Shown here one piece after another: positions 24,417 through 33,565 of a stretch of 60,366 nt of DNA. Position 1 is the first letter of the stretch. Every line of letters starts with the position of its first letter. Origin of the DNA: an uncultured Eubacteriales bacterium (GTDB taxonomy: Bacteria; Bacillota; Clostridia; Christensenellales; UBA1242). Where the stretch lies: positions 1-60,366 of the forward strand of contig CAOQYA010000005.1 of the NCBI GenBank assembly GCA_948514155.1. The letters are read 5' to 3'. The notes under the pieces are model-generated. The model was not told the DNA's origin. It made no database searches and saw only the letters and a list, made by a program, of their open reading frames with translations. Both the position numbers and the translations under genes were made by a program.

Positions 24417-25808
24417 ATGAAAGAAAATAGAGATGTTTTAAGCGTGGAAAAAAGACAAAATAAAAAGCGCTTTTCAAAAGGGCTGGTTATCGGCCTGTCA
24501 GTTGCAGTCGGGGTGCTGGGGCTTAGCACAATCGGCTTTGCAACAGCATATGGCTGCATGCAAGCCTCTTCGAGCGACTATGCTGTGCAACTTGAAAATG
24601 TTTATCAGAAAAATTTATATGACCTTGTTGAAAGCGTGAACAACACTGAAACAAAGTTAAGCAAGATTTTGGCTTCAAACTCGAACGACTATCAAAAGAA
24701 AACACTTATGGAAGTTGCACAAAACTCGCAACTTGCAGAAAATTCGATTTCCTCTCTGCCAATTTCGCAAAACAATTTGGCAGACAGCGTGAAGTTTATC
24801 AATCAAATGGGCGGCTACACTCAGACGCTTGCCGATAAAATCGCACAAGGCTCCTCGCTGACGGAAAGCGACCTTGCAACCCTTGAAAAACTTCATGAGA
24901 GCGTTGTTGAAATGAAAAGCCAAATTAACAGATTTGTTCGAAAAGTGCAAAAAGAATATTCAATTTTGCAGCAAAGTTTGAATTTAAGCGGAGATTTTAA
25001 CAATTTTACTGTAGATTTTTCAAAAATCAAGGGCGAGGATGTTGATTATCCAACAATGATATATGACGGGCCATTCTCCGACGCCGAACTTGATATGACT
25101 GTTAAAGGGCTTAAAGGCGACCAGTTAAATAAGGAAGAATGCCAAAGGGAAGTTGAAAAAACATTTAAAAACTATGCCGATATTTCATATTCTGGCGAAA
25201 TCAACTCTAGATTTGAAACTTTTACATATCATGTGACAAACACCGACAATCAAAAATTGTTTGTTCAAGTTTCTAAAATCGGCGGACATGTGATAACTGT
25301 CAGCGGCCGTGGAAGCGAAAGTAGCGAGAAGAATATTTCCAAGGAAGATGCCGAAAAGATTGCAATTGACTTTGCAAAGGAAAACGGCGTTGAAAATCCT
25401 GAAATTGTTTGGCAGGACCAACTTGGAAACAAGATTTATCTCAATATCGCGCCAAGCGAGGAGGGAATTATTCTCTATCCAGACCTTGTGAAAGTTAAAA
25501 TCGACATGGGCAGTGGCAGCGTGATTGGCTATGACGCAACAAACTATTTCCTCAATCATATTCCACGCGCGCTGAAAAAGACGGCTCACTCTTCGGGCGA
25601 TTTCAAAAGTAAACTGCCAAAAAGCTATGAACTTAAAGGTGAAAGGCTGGTGCTTGCGCCGCTTGATTATGGCAAAGAAGTGATTTGCTTTGAATATGAA
25701 TGTGAATATAACGGCTCAACATATTATTTCTATCTGAACGCAGAAACAGGCAAGGAAGAAAATGTGCTGAAAGTTATTAACACCGACGACGGCAGCAAAT
25801 TGATGTAA
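24417..25808 (+). CDS. ypeB: germination protein YpeB
   Basis: YpeB is a forespore membrane protein that is interdependent with SleB for assembly in the spore and is proteolysed on germination. The 463-residue product has one N-terminal membrane segment (residues 19-45), a helical region, and C-terminal PepSY-type domains including SKEDAEKIAIDFAKENGVE and a last one ending in YFYLNAETGKEENVLKV. ATG 24417 follows AGGAGGCCGAAA. The sleB-ypeB pair is the standard arrangement, probably driven by sigma-G. Confidence 0.94.
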   Translation: MKENRDVLSVEKRQNKKRFSKGLVIGLSVAVGVLGLSTIGFATAYGCMQASSSDYAVQLENVYQKNLYDLVESVNNTETKLSKILASNSNDYQKKTLMEVAQNSQLAENSISSLPISQNNLADSVKFINQMGGYTQTLADKIAQGSSLTESDLATLEKLHESVVEMKSQINRFVRKVQKEYSILQQSLNLSGDFNNFTVDFSKIKGEDVDYPTMIYDGPFSDAELDMTVKGLKGDQLNKEECQREVEKTFKNYADISYSGEINSRFETFTYHVTNTDNQKLFVQVSKIGGHVITVSGRGSESSEKNISKEDAEKIAIDFAKENGVENPEIVWQDQLGNKIYLNIAPSEEGIILYPDLVKVKIDMGSGSVIGYDATNYFLNHIPRALKKTAHSSGDFKSKLPKSYELKGERLVLAPLDYGKEVICFEYECEYNGSTYYFYLNAETGKEENVLKVINTDDGSKLM

Positions 25809-25816
25809 AAAAGGCC

Positions 25817-25844
25817 AAAAAGTGCACAAAAGTGCACTTTTTTT
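25817..25844 (+). terminator. intrinsic terminator after ypeB
   Basis: AAAGTGCAC / GTGCACTTT with AAAA loop and a T7 run. Confidence 0.9.
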
Positions 25845-25867
25845 GATTGCAAACATAAAAATGGGTA

Positions 25868-25896
25868 TTGACTTTTAAGGGCGCGAAAGGTATAAT
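25868..25896 (+). promoter_or_regulatory. sigma-A promoter of the large beta-helix protein
   Basis: TTGACT (25868-25873), 17-bp spacer, TATAAT (25891-25896). Confidence 0.85.
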
Positions 25897-25946
25897 AGAA
25901 GTGTCGTAATTCAAATTTGACGCGCTTTTGCGCTCAAGGAGGAAGA

Positions 25947-28900
25947 ATGAAAAGACTTTTAATGTATATTGTTGTTGCAATCGTGCTGGTCTCAGCCGGT
26001 TTTTCTATTTATTATGTTGTGAGAAACAATGAAGAGATTTACAGCCTTATTGGCGACGAAACTTTTTATATGAATGTGGGCGAGACATTGGAAATTCCGC
26101 TTGCATATGAGCATCCTTCTTCTCACACAGAACTTAAACTTAAGGGTGGTTATGAAAGTTATCTTGATGTTGACCTTGACAAATGGACGGTCACAGCCAA
26201 AGCGCCTGGCATGCTGACGCTTGAGTTTTCTTCCACAAATGAAAAATACACAGAGCCTTTTGTGCTTAGTTTCTACATTGGAAACGGCTCGGCGACAGCT
26301 CCTTATTATATAAGAAACGAAAGTGACCTTCTTAAAATTGGAACAGGCGAGTGGAGTTTCTCAAACTGCTATGAACTTGTTAAAGATATAACCCTCACAA
26401 AGCCAATTCTTCCTTTTGGCGTTTCATATGACAAAAATGGCAACAGAAACAAAACACAGGAGTTTTCGGGAAGTTTTTCGGGCGGACTTGATAGACACAA
26501 GATTATCAATGCTAAAATAGTGCAAGGCGATTTAGATTATCCAAGTGCGGGCTTCTTTGCAATTGTTGCGCCAAGCGGAAAAGTTGAAAATGTTGTTTTC
26601 GAAAATATATATGTTGAGGGCCGCCATTCATATGCCGGCACAATCGCGGCGGCTAACTATGGCCTGATTGGCAAATGCGAAGTTAGAAATGGAACTGTTA
26701 TCAACACATATGAAGAAGGCTTCACCGGCGGAATTGTTGGGCTCAATCAAAAATATGTGGGAAGCGACGAATATGCCCAGGTTAATATGTGCACCAGCGA
26801 TGTTAAAATCACCTCAAACTGGGTGGCCGGCGGTGCTGTTGGCTATAACTTTGGCGGAGTTATCTTCAACAATCTTGTAAAAACCTCTGCTTTAAACATT
26901 CAAGTTGCAGAAGGGGCGAATGCTGACTATTCTTACTTTGGCGGCATCAGTGGAATTTCAAGAACGAGACCATATGACGGTGGCTTCCATGAAAGTTATG
27001 TTTCAAACTCGATTGCTTACATCGAAAACATCGAAAAAACATATTCTCACATTGGTGGCGTTTTCGGCTCTTATTATGGAGAAAAGGGCGCATATGAGGC
27101 TGAAGGAAACTACAATATGCTCTTCTATGTTGCGCCTTCGGATATTGCTCCATATTACATGCACGGCGACGACCAGATAATTTCTGACCAAATGCCAACC
27201 GCAAAGAATTATGCAAAAGCAATCTCGCACGAGCAGGCGCTTCAGAGAAAGACCTACACCTCTGTTTTAAACAACAGGTGGGACTTTAAAAATGTTTGGG
27301 AAATTGAAGAAAAGACCGAAATTCGAATTGGCTATGTCCGAAATGACGAAGAGGAAACAAAATATCAGGCTTTCCCAATGAACGGCAAAGTGACTGTGAT
27401 TGAAACGAACACGCAACTTGCTGATGCTTTCGAGGAAATGAGAGCAAACCCAAGCAGAAACATGATTTTTGAAATCACTAAAGATGTGACTTTCAACGGA
27501 AATGGCCAGGTTTGGCAGCCAATCGGAAGCCCAGCACAACCATTTAAGGGTCAGTTTAAATTTGCAGTTGTTGACTCAGAGACCAATCAAGAAGCAAAAA
27601 TTACCATTAAAAATGTTAATGTTGACGCTGAATATGCAGGCATTTTCGGCTGCGTGGCAGGAGTTAACACATTCATTAAAAACTTTGTTGTTTCTAACTC
27701 CACATTCTCCGGCGATGTTGTTGGCGCGATTGCGGCAAGAAACGACGGCGCAACAATCGAAAATTGCCTTGCTAAAGATTTCACAATCAAGACCACAAAA
27801 TATGCGGGATCGATAGTTGGAATTAACAGCGGAAATGTTAACGAGTGTGTTGTGAACGCTCAAAGATACTATGCCGACGAAACTGGAGAGGTGGTTGAAA
27901 ACCCTGAAGACGGCTATCCAAGATACAAACTTGCTGCGCTTAACTGCGAAATCGCACTTATGGACGAAGTTGCTTCCACCATCTATCTTGGCGGAATTGT
28001 TGGAAAGAACAATATTGGCGGAACTATCGATGTTGCGGGCGTTCAACAATTCTATATCACCTTGTCGGCGGCTGCAAACACAACAGCATACATTGGCGGG
28101 GCGGCAGGCTACAACATGGGAAGCCTTGTTAACTGGGCGGACATCAGCGGCATGAACATAAAGGCCGAAGCATTCAAGGGCAAAGCATATGTTGGCGGCG
28201 TTGTGGGAATGAACATTGCGGGCGAGATTGCAAATTCGACTGCAGACGAAGGCAACACTGTTGTTTTCGACCTTGAGAATGACCAAATTATGGCCGGCGG
28301 AATTGCAGGCTTTATCACAGAAAGCAGCAGAGTTAAATATTGCGTTGCAGACTCAATCAACATCACTGCTCACTCTGCGGGCGGACTTGTTGGCATTGCA
28401 AATGGAACAATCGAACAAAGTTATGCAAGCCGAGCATGTGTGCTTAGAACAAAATATGCCGGCGGCTTTACTTGCACATTGGCAGGAAAAGTTGTCAACT
28501 GCATGAGCGCAGCAACTTTAGAAGCAACTGAAGTTATGGCTGGAATGACAATGTATTTAAGATATGGCTCGCTTATCGACTACTGCTACATCGACATTCT
28601 GTTCTCGGCAGTGGAAGGAAAAGTTGCTAAGATGTATGCTGAAACAGTTTCACAATTCAGAGCGACCCCTGATAGATTTGGAAAAATCAATAACACTGTT
28701 ATCGTGGGTCAATACAATGTTGCGGACTGGGTGCTGTTTAAGTTCTATCCAACAGACCATATCACAATGAATGGGAAAGAGGTCAAACTTCAGCCTAAGT
28801 TTGGAACTTTCATTGACAATGTGCTCTTCTGCGAAATTGAAAACTTAAGTTCAAACTTGCCAAATTTCGGCTTTATTCAAGGAATTTGGGGCGCAGATGC

Positions 28901-29036
28901 CGGCAAATACAAAATTCCAACAAAGGCGGCGCTTGTTAAATCGGCCTTTTCCGATGGCGCGCAGGACGACCAACCCGGCGAAGATGTAACTCCTCCGGAG
29001 CAACCTGGAGATGGCGACCAAGCCGAAGCGGCTTAA
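25947..29036 (+). CDS. large membrane-anchored repeat protein, beta-helix/GLUG-like
   Basis: A 1029-residue protein. Residues 1-25 are a single membrane segment or uncleaved signal (KRLLMYIVVAIVLVSAGFS) with the bulk outside. Residues 30-115 look like a small Ig-like domain. The rest is a long run of irregular repeats of the form GGIVGxNxGxIxNC, such as GGIVGLNQKYVGS, GGISGISR, GGIVGKNNIGGTIDV and GGAAGYNMGSLVN, typical of GLUG or pectin-lyase-like right-handed beta helices on cell surfaces. The tail is acidic and proline-rich (GEDVTPPEQPGDGD) with no LPxTG. ATG 25947 has AAGGAGG. Likely roles are adhesion or surface structure; no catalytic motif is seen. Confidence 0.75.
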   Translation: MKRLLMYIVVAIVLVSAGFSIYYVVRNNEEIYSLIGDETFYMNVGETLEIPLAYEHPSSHTELKLKGGYESYLDVDLDKWTVTAKAPGMLTLEFSSTNEKYTEPFVLSFYIGNGSATAPYYIRNESDLLKIGTGEWSFSNCYELVKDITLTKPILPFGVSYDKNGNRNKTQEFSGSFSGGLDRHKIINAKIVQGDLDYPSAGFFAIVAPSGKVENVVFENIYVEGRHSYAGTIAAANYGLIGKCEVRNGTVINTYEEGFTGGIVGLNQKYVGSDEYAQVNMCTSDVKITSNWVAGGAVGYNFGGVIFNNLVKTSALNIQVAEGANADYSYFGGISGISRTRPYDGGFHESYVSNSIAYIENIEKTYSHIGGVFGSYYGEKGAYEAEGNYNMLFYVAPSDIAPYYMHGDDQIISDQMPTAKNYAKAISHEQALQRKTYTSVLNNRWDFKNVWEIEEKTEIRIGYVRNDEEETKYQAFPMNGKVTVIETNTQLADAFEEMRANPSRNMIFEITKDVTFNGNGQVWQPIGSPAQPFKGQFKFAVVDSETNQEAKITIKNVNVDAEYAGIFGCVAGVNTFIKNFVVSNSTFSGDVVGAIAARNDGATIENCLAKDFTIKTTKYAGSIVGINSGNVNECVVNAQRYYADETGEVVENPEDGYPRYKLAALNCEIALMDEVASTIYLGGIVGKNNIGGTIDVAGVQQFYITLSAAANTTAYIGGAAGYNMGSLVNWADISGMNIKAEAFKGKAYVGGVVGMNIAGEIANSTADEGNTVVFDLENDQIMAGGIAGFITESSRVKYCVADSINITAHSAGGLVGIANGTIEQSYASRACVLRTKYAGGFTCTLAGKVVNCMSAATLEATEVMAGMTMYLRYGSLIDYCYIDILFSAVEGKVAKMYAETVSQFRATPDRFGKINNTVIVGQYNVADWVLFKFYPTDHITMNGKEVKLQPKFGTFIDNVLFCEIENLSSNLPNFGFIQGIWGADAGKYKIPTKAALVKSAFSDGAQDDQPGEDVTPPEQPGDGDQAEAA

Positions 29037-29046
29037 AATAATATTG

Positions 29047-29080
29047 CAAAAAAAGCATATCGTTTTGATATGCTTTTTTT
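29047..29080. terminator. bidirectional terminator between two convergent genes
   Basis: AAGCATATC / GATATGCTT, with A7 before and T7 after, serves both the beta-helix gene and the minus-strand LRR gene. Confidence 0.9.
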
Positions 29081-30601
29081 CTATCTAATAAGTTTCGTCT
29101 GATGTCTTATTTTAGTTACGTCTAAATTTTCGTTGTGAAGAAGAAAGTTATCTCCGAATTGTTCAGCATTAGGAGCATTGAAAGTTTTTAAAGAGTTGTT
29201 GAAACGGAGAAAGTTATCTCCGAATATTTTGGCATTAGGAGCATTGAAAGTTTTTAAGCACTTGTTGAATCCAAGAAAATCATTTCCGAATATTTTGGCA
29301 TTAGGAGCATTGAAAGTTTTTAAGCACTCGTTGAATCCAAGAAAATTATTTCCGAATATTTTGGCATTAGGAGCGTCGAACGAAGTTAGAGATTCGTTGA
29401 TATAGAGGAAGTTATCTCCGAATTGTTCAGCATTAGGAGCATTGAAAGTTTTTAAAGATTCGTTGATATAGAGGAAGTTATCTCCGAATTGTTCAGCATT
29501 AGGAGCATTGAAAGTTTTTAAAGATTCGTTGAGATAAAGGAATTTGTCTTCGATTGTTTCAATATTAGGGTTAAAGTAAGATATAAATTCGTTGTGGTTA
29601 TTTATCTCAATTTCAATGTCTTGGCCGCTAGTAGGAGTGATGGCAACTTTTTTATTGCCATTTGATAAACTTGTCATTTTGACATTTTCAATTTTGCCGA
29701 TACTTTTGATAAAGGCATCGGGCTTAGGGTCAGTTTTAACCAAATTTTTTATAGACTTGCTACTTAAATCTAAAAGGTAGTTTTCTAATAAAAGATACTT
29801 GCTTTTGTCAAATTGTTCAACTTCGCCGTCTTTAATGACTATGTTGCTAGCGCAATAATAGTGTGCATCTATTTCATGAGTGTAATAAACAAATTTTCCG
29901 TCTGGTGTTTTAGTGTAGTGAGGAAGTTCAAAATTGTTTTTAAAGTCTTCTGAAATTTTAATGCCATAAGTCTCTTCAAAAGCGTCGGTAAGCCCTGCTT
30001 TAATGTTTTCAAGATTGTTGCTGAAAGTGGCGTCCGGATCTGCAACTGTGTGATTATATCGATTTTTGATGGAAAGAGTGCATGGGCTTCCAAGAGTAAA
30101 TTGAATTGAAATTGCGCTTGTGCCATATTCGTCTTGGCGCCGTGGCTGTGTGAAGTTTTCGCGTTTAATCTCAGCCACATCCTTTTTTATGGCAAACCAA
30201 ACACGGCAGCGGTTTAAACGGCCTCTGTTATAAAAGGTGCAAAGCTGTTCGTCTTCTTCCCAATACTTTTTGAAGCTTTGAACGTCGTCTTCCGTTTGGC
30301 ATTCTGGGAATAAAATATATCCGGCCTCGTCCATTAACTGCTCTGGGGTTTTATCTATTTTAACCTTCTTCTGCGGTGCTAAATGTTTTTGCGTAAAGGA
30401 AAGGATATAACTTTTAAAGTCATTTTCTTTTTCATTTTGTGTTATATCGTCGAATAAATTGCGAGAAGGAACAAAAAGAGCGGTTACAGCCTCTTGCAAT
30501 ACACCCGCTCTCTCTAAGAGCTGTGGAAAGAGACTGCGACAAAGATGCGCAAAATTTTCACCATAATGCTTTTTGATATATTTCAAATCCGAATTTTCCA
30601 T
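29081..30601 (-). CDS. leucine-rich-repeat (BspA-type) protein with unknown N-terminal domain
   Basis: A 506-residue protein without signal peptide or membrane segment. Residues 1-330 are not recognised: a charged helical opening (MENSDLKYIKKHYGENFAHL), then a mixed region with FTLGSPCTLSIKNRYNHT. From about residue 340 it changes to tandem 22-residue repeats of the form LKTFNAPNAxxFGxNFLxxNES, a BspA/LRR_5-like pattern. The repeats are nearly identical even at DNA level, which implies recent expansion. It is the second gene of a two-gene minus-strand unit, 10 bases after the 94-residue gene. Being intracellular by sequence, it is not an obvious adhesin. Function unknown. Confidence 0.7.
   Translation of the reverse strand: MENSDLKYIKKHYGENFAHLCRSLFPQLLERAGVLQEAVTALFVPSRNLFDDITQNEKENDFKSYILSFTQKHLAPQKKVKIDKTPEQLMDEAGYILFPECQTEDDVQSFKKYWEEDEQLCTFYNRGRLNRCRVWFAIKKDVAEIKRENFTQPRRQDEYGTSAISIQFTLGSPCTLSIKNRYNHTVADPDATFSNNLENIKAGLTDAFEETYGIKISEDFKNNFELPHYTKTPDGKFVYYTHEIDAHYYCASNIVIKDGEVEQFDKSKYLLLENYLLDLSSKSIKNLVKTDPKPDAFIKSIGKIENVKMTSLSNGNKKVAITPTSGQDIEIEINNHNEFISYFNPNIETIEDKFLYLNESLKTFNAPNAEQFGDNFLYINESLKTFNAPNAEQFGDNFLYINESLTSFDAPNAKIFGNNFLGFNECLKTFNAPNAKIFGNDFLGFNKCLKTFNAPNAKIFGDNFLRFNNSLKTFNAPNAEQFGDNFLLHNENLDVTKIRHQTKLIR
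29137..29560. repeat. 66-bp tandem repeats inside the LRR gene
   Basis: About six 66-bp units encode the 22-residue repeats. Several neighbours differ at only a few positions, so copy number could change by recombination. In-frame units keep the frame open whatever the copy number. Confidence 0.9.
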
Positions 30602-30611
30602 ATCTTAGTCC

Positions 30612-30896
30612 TTAACCATACACGCGCTTTAAAAAGATTTTTTGCTCGCCACTTTTAAGCACGATTATTTCTTGGGCTGCTAGCTCTTGCTTGCCGAACG
30701 GGCAGGTCTCGCTTGCCAAGGCTATATGCACGCCGTCGATTTTTACAAGACTGGGCTGGAGGAACAAAATATCGCCAACCTTTGGTTGCGGTGTGTCCAC
30801 AAATTCCAAAACCAGATTGTGTTTTTGTTTGGTTTTTGTGTTTTGCAAAGTGTAGTTTTCGTTTTCGTCAATTTTTACAATTTTAAGTAAAATCAT
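30612..30896 (-). CDS. small conserved-looking protein, unknown function
   Basis: A 94-residue protein that is mostly beta-strand by pattern (MILLKIVKIDENENYTLQN..., then PKVGDILFLQPSLVKIDG), possibly a small OB- or SH3-like barrel. I do not recognise it. ATG 30896 follows a G6 Shine-Dalgarno; the first candidate start at 30908 lies before that. It has its own promoter and precedes the LRR gene by 10 bases, so the two products may work together. Confidence 0.65.
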   Translation of the reverse strand: MILLKIVKIDENENYTLQNTKTKQKHNLVLEFVDTPQPKVGDILFLQPSLVKIDGVHIALASETCPFGKQELAAQEIIVLKSGEQKIFLKRVYG

Positions 30897-30920
30897 TTTT
30901 CCCCCCAACTTTCTATTTTA

Positions 30921-30949
30921 ATTATATCATTAATTTTGCCGTTTGTAAA
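30921..30949 (-). promoter_or_regulatory. sigma-A promoter of the 94-aa gene and LRR gene
   Basis: Minus strand: TTTACA (30949-30944), 17 bp, TATAAT (30926-30921). Confidence 0.85.
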
Positions 30950-30972
30950 TACATGTTTTAGAATAACAAACA

Positions 30973-31000
30973 AAAAATCGAGAGTAGACTCTCGATTTTA
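30973..31000 (-). terminator. intrinsic terminator of spoVG
   Basis: Minus strand: AATCGAGAGT / ACTCTCGATT followed by T6, 14 bases after the spoVG stop. Confidence 0.88.
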
Positions 31001-31013
31001 ACTGACTAAAAAT

Positions 31014-31283
31014 TTATTCAGCTTTTGCTTCCTCGGCTTCATATGCGCTAAGCACAGCAGTTTTAATCTGCTCTCTTGTTTCAGTGTTGATTGGGTGAAC
31101 AATGTCCTTGTATTCTCCGTCCGGTGTTTTTCTGCTTGGCATTGAAATGAACATGCCCTCTCTTCCATTGATAATTTTGATGTCGTGAACTACGATACAA
31201 TCGTCGATTGTGATTGAAGCAACGGCTTTAAGTTTTGCGTCGTCCTTCGTTACAAGTCTAATTCTTACATCTGTGATTTTCAT
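31014..31283 (-). CDS. spoVG: SpoVG family regulator
   Basis: SpoVG is a small nucleic-acid-binding regulator that affects septation and the cortex in Bacillus and many stress or virulence traits in other Firmicutes. The 89-residue product matches along its length: MKITDVRIRLV, LKAVASITIDDCIVVHDIKI, then EGMFISMPSRKTPDGEYKD and the HPINTETR motif. The start has AAGGAAGG upstream. A likely promoter on the minus strand is TTGAAT-N16-TAAAAT about 45 bases before the ATG; I see no clear sigma-H site. Confidence 0.96.
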   Translation of the reverse strand: MKITDVRIRLVTKDDAKLKAVASITIDDCIVVHDIKIINGREGMFISMPSRKTPDGEYKDIVHPINTETREQIKTAVLSAYEAEEAKAE

Positions 31284-31385
31284 AAAAATTTACCTTCCTT
31301 TTTAAGTCTTGCAATATCTTGCTACTTTGATTTTATCAAATTTCACCAAAAATTCAAAATGTTTTAAGGCTGTGACAAAAAAATC

Positions 31386-32138
31386 TTGAGCGTCATAAAT
31401 AAGGGTGTGATTTTCAAGTTCCAAGGCATAGCAGTTTTTTATAAGATTAGCGGCAGCCGCGCGCGGCCTGTGAACATTTTTTTGCACGGCTGGGGACAGA
31501 GCGGGGAGTGCTTCGCAGGCGCAATTTCTGCTTGCGAGGGCTTTTGCAACATATCTGTCGACTTTCCGCCCTTCGGCAAAAGCGAAGAGCCAAAGGATTG
31601 GACGATTTTTACATATGCGGATATGCTCATATCACTATGTGAGGCATTGAAAATTAAAAAATGCAACATTATCGGGCATTCTTTTGGCGGAAGAGTGGCA
31701 ATTTTGGCCGCTTCGAAAAAAAGTGAACTTGTTAATAATCTAATTCTAGTTGGCAGCGCGGGCATGAAGCCAAAAAGAAAGTTTAGATATTATATTAGAG
31801 TTTTTAAATATAAACTATCTAAATTTTTTGGCCGCAAGAGTAAAAATTCCGGCTCGAAAGACTATAATGCCCTGTCTGACAACATGAAAAAAACCTTTGT
31901 GTCGATTGTCAGTACTCACCTTGAGCGCTATTGCAGAGATATTTCAGCGCCAACGCTTATTGTTTTTGGAGAAAACGACACAGAAACACCCATTTATATG
32001 GCAAAAAGGTTGAAAAAACTGATAAAAAACTCTTCACTTCACATTTTGCCGCATGCGGGGCATTTTTGCTTTCAAGAGCGACAGATGCAATTTAATCGGC
32101 TTCTTACAGACTTTTTAACAAAGGAGAAAATTTTATGA
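31386..32138 (+). CDS. alpha/beta hydrolase
   Basis: About 250 residues with the alpha/beta-hydrolase fold. The oxyanion region is NIFLHGWGQSG, the nucleophile elbow is IIGHSFGGRVA (serine near residue 100), the acid is in IVFGENDTETP, and the final histidine is in LPHAGHFCFQ. Substrate unknown. The start is unclear. TTG 31386 keeps the usual N-terminal strand but has no Shine-Dalgarno; GTG 31407 would coincide with the start of a transcript from a weak promoter (GTGACA at 31372). It overlaps murF by 4 bases (ATGA), a pairing seen in other Clostridia near wall genes. Confidence 0.88.
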   Translation: MSVINKGVIFKFQGIAVFYKISGSRARPVNIFLHGWGQSGECFAGAISACEGFCNISVDFPPFGKSEEPKDWTIFTYADMLISLCEALKIKKCNIIGHSFGGRVAILAASKKSELVNNLILVGSAGMKPKRKFRYYIRVFKYKLSKFFGRKSKNSGSKDYNALSDNMKKTFVSIVSTHLERYCRDISAPTLIVFGENDTETPIYMAKRLKKLIKNSSLHILPHAGHFCFQERQMQFNRLLTDFLTKEKIL

Positions 32139-33556
32139 ATGCAGCACTTGCGATAATTTTTGTGATATTTTTCTACATAATCTCATATCCGCACGCTAAG
32201 AACTTACAACTTGGCGGCTACAACATTAGATATTGCTTAAGTCATTTCTACACTCTTCCATATGAATTTAAAGGCAAAAACAGGCTGATTTTCACCAAAA
32301 GAATGGTGAGGCTGTGTGCTTTATATTTATTTGTTCTTCTTGCAATCACATTGCCATACTTTATCCTTCTAAATAATTTCTGGTGGATAGCGCTTATTTG
32401 TGTTATCGAATTTGCATTTTTGAACGCAATTTTTCTTGGCTGCGCCCTTGTTATTCAGCCTGTCGAGAATGCGATAAAGAAAATGTATATCAAAAAAGCG
32501 ACCAAAAAACTAAGAAATTTCAAGGGCATTAAGATTGCTATCACTGGAAGTTTTGGCAAGACTTCGACCAAAAATTTTCTTAGTCAGATGCTTTCCGAGA
32601 ATTATCGAGTTTGTATCACGCCAAAAAACTACAACACTCCAATGGGGCTTTGCAAGAGTGCGCTGGAAATTCTTAAAGAGGACGACGAAGTGTTTATCGT
32701 GGAAATGGGAGCGCGGCATGAGGGCGATATCGCCGAACTTATGCAGATGCTTGAGCCCGATTTTGGCATTTTAACGGCAGTCGGCGAACAGCATCTTGAA
32801 ACATTCGGCAGCCTTGAAAACATCAAAAAAACAAAGTTTGAATTGTGCGAGCATATGTGCAAGGATGGCTTAGTTATCTTTGACGGCGACAATGAGATAA
32901 CGGGCGAACTTTACGAAAACTTTTCTGGGCGAAAAATTTTGGCAGGGGGAGAGGGTAGCCTCGTCAAAATGCTGTCTGCAACTTACACCCCGCAAGGCAC
33001 CACAATCAAACTTGAAATAAACAAAAAAGAGCGCTCGCTCACCACCGCAATAATTGGCAAGCACATGCTCTCAGATATTATCACTGCGTCTTGCCTGGCG
33101 CTTGAACTTAATGTCAGCGAAAACAAGATTATCAAAGCAATCAAGAACTTGCGCCCGGCGCCGCATCGGCTGGAACTTATCGAAAGCGCATTCTGCACGA
33201 TAATTGACGACTCGTATAACTCTAATCTCAGCGGACTTGAGCAAGCGTGCGAGTGTTTAAAACTATTTAGCGGCAAAAAGATTGTGATAAGTCCCGGACT
33301 TGTTGAGCAGGGCACAAAACAATATGAACTCAACTACAAGTGCGGCAAGATTATTGGCGCTGTCTGCGACGAGTTTATCGTTATGAATGAGTTCAACAAA
33401 ACAGCGCTCTCGCAAGGTGCAATCGCTGCGGGCTTGAGCGAAGAAAAAATGCATTTTGCATCAACAAGGAAGGAGCAGACCGAAATTCTTAAAAGTCTTC
33501 AGGAGCGGGGAAGCGTGGTGCTATTTGAGAACGACCTGCCCGATAATATAAAATAA
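32135..33556 (+). CDS. murF: MurF-type Mur ligase with N-terminal membrane domain
   Basis: By its ligase domains this adds D-Ala-D-Ala to UDP-MurNAc-tripeptide. Its 473 residues begin with three hydrophobic segments (about residues 3-17, 60-80 and 82-108) in place of the usual MurF substrate-binding domain. The Mur ligase centre follows: P-loop AITGSFGKTSTKNFL near residue 135, then KNYNTPMG, VEMGARHEGDIAEL, and GEQHLETFGS. The C-terminal domain has APHRLELIE and DDSYNSNLSG. The ATG overlaps the hydrolase stop, and ddl follows after 9 bases, giving substrate (D-Ala-D-Ala) and user side by side. A different amino-acid ligase of this superfamily is possible but less likely given ddl. Confidence 0.85.
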   Translation: MNAALAIIFVIFFYIISYPHAKNLQLGGYNIRYCLSHFYTLPYEFKGKNRLIFTKRMVRLCALYLFVLLAITLPYFILLNNFWWIALICVIEFAFLNAIFLGCALVIQPVENAIKKMYIKKATKKLRNFKGIKIAITGSFGKTSTKNFLSQMLSENYRVCITPKNYNTPMGLCKSALEILKEDDEVFIVEMGARHEGDIAELMQMLEPDFGILTAVGEQHLETFGSLENIKKTKFELCEHMCKDGLVIFDGDNEITGELYENFSGRKILAGGEGSLVKMLSATYTPQGTTIKLEINKKERSLTTAIIGKHMLSDIITASCLALELNVSENKIIKAIKNLRPAPHRLELIESAFCTIIDDSYNSNLSGLEQACECLKLFSGKKIVISPGLVEQGTKQYELNYKCGKIIGAVCDEFIVMNEFNKTALSQGAIAAGLSEEKMHFASTRKEQTEILKSLQERGSVVLFENDLPDNIK

Positions 33557-33565
33557 GGAGTAAGC

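Noticed and set aside
29137..29560. Regular 66-bp repeats as a CRISPR array
   Set aside because: There are no unique spacers. The units are continuous, in frame, and encode the LRR repeats; no cas gene is near.
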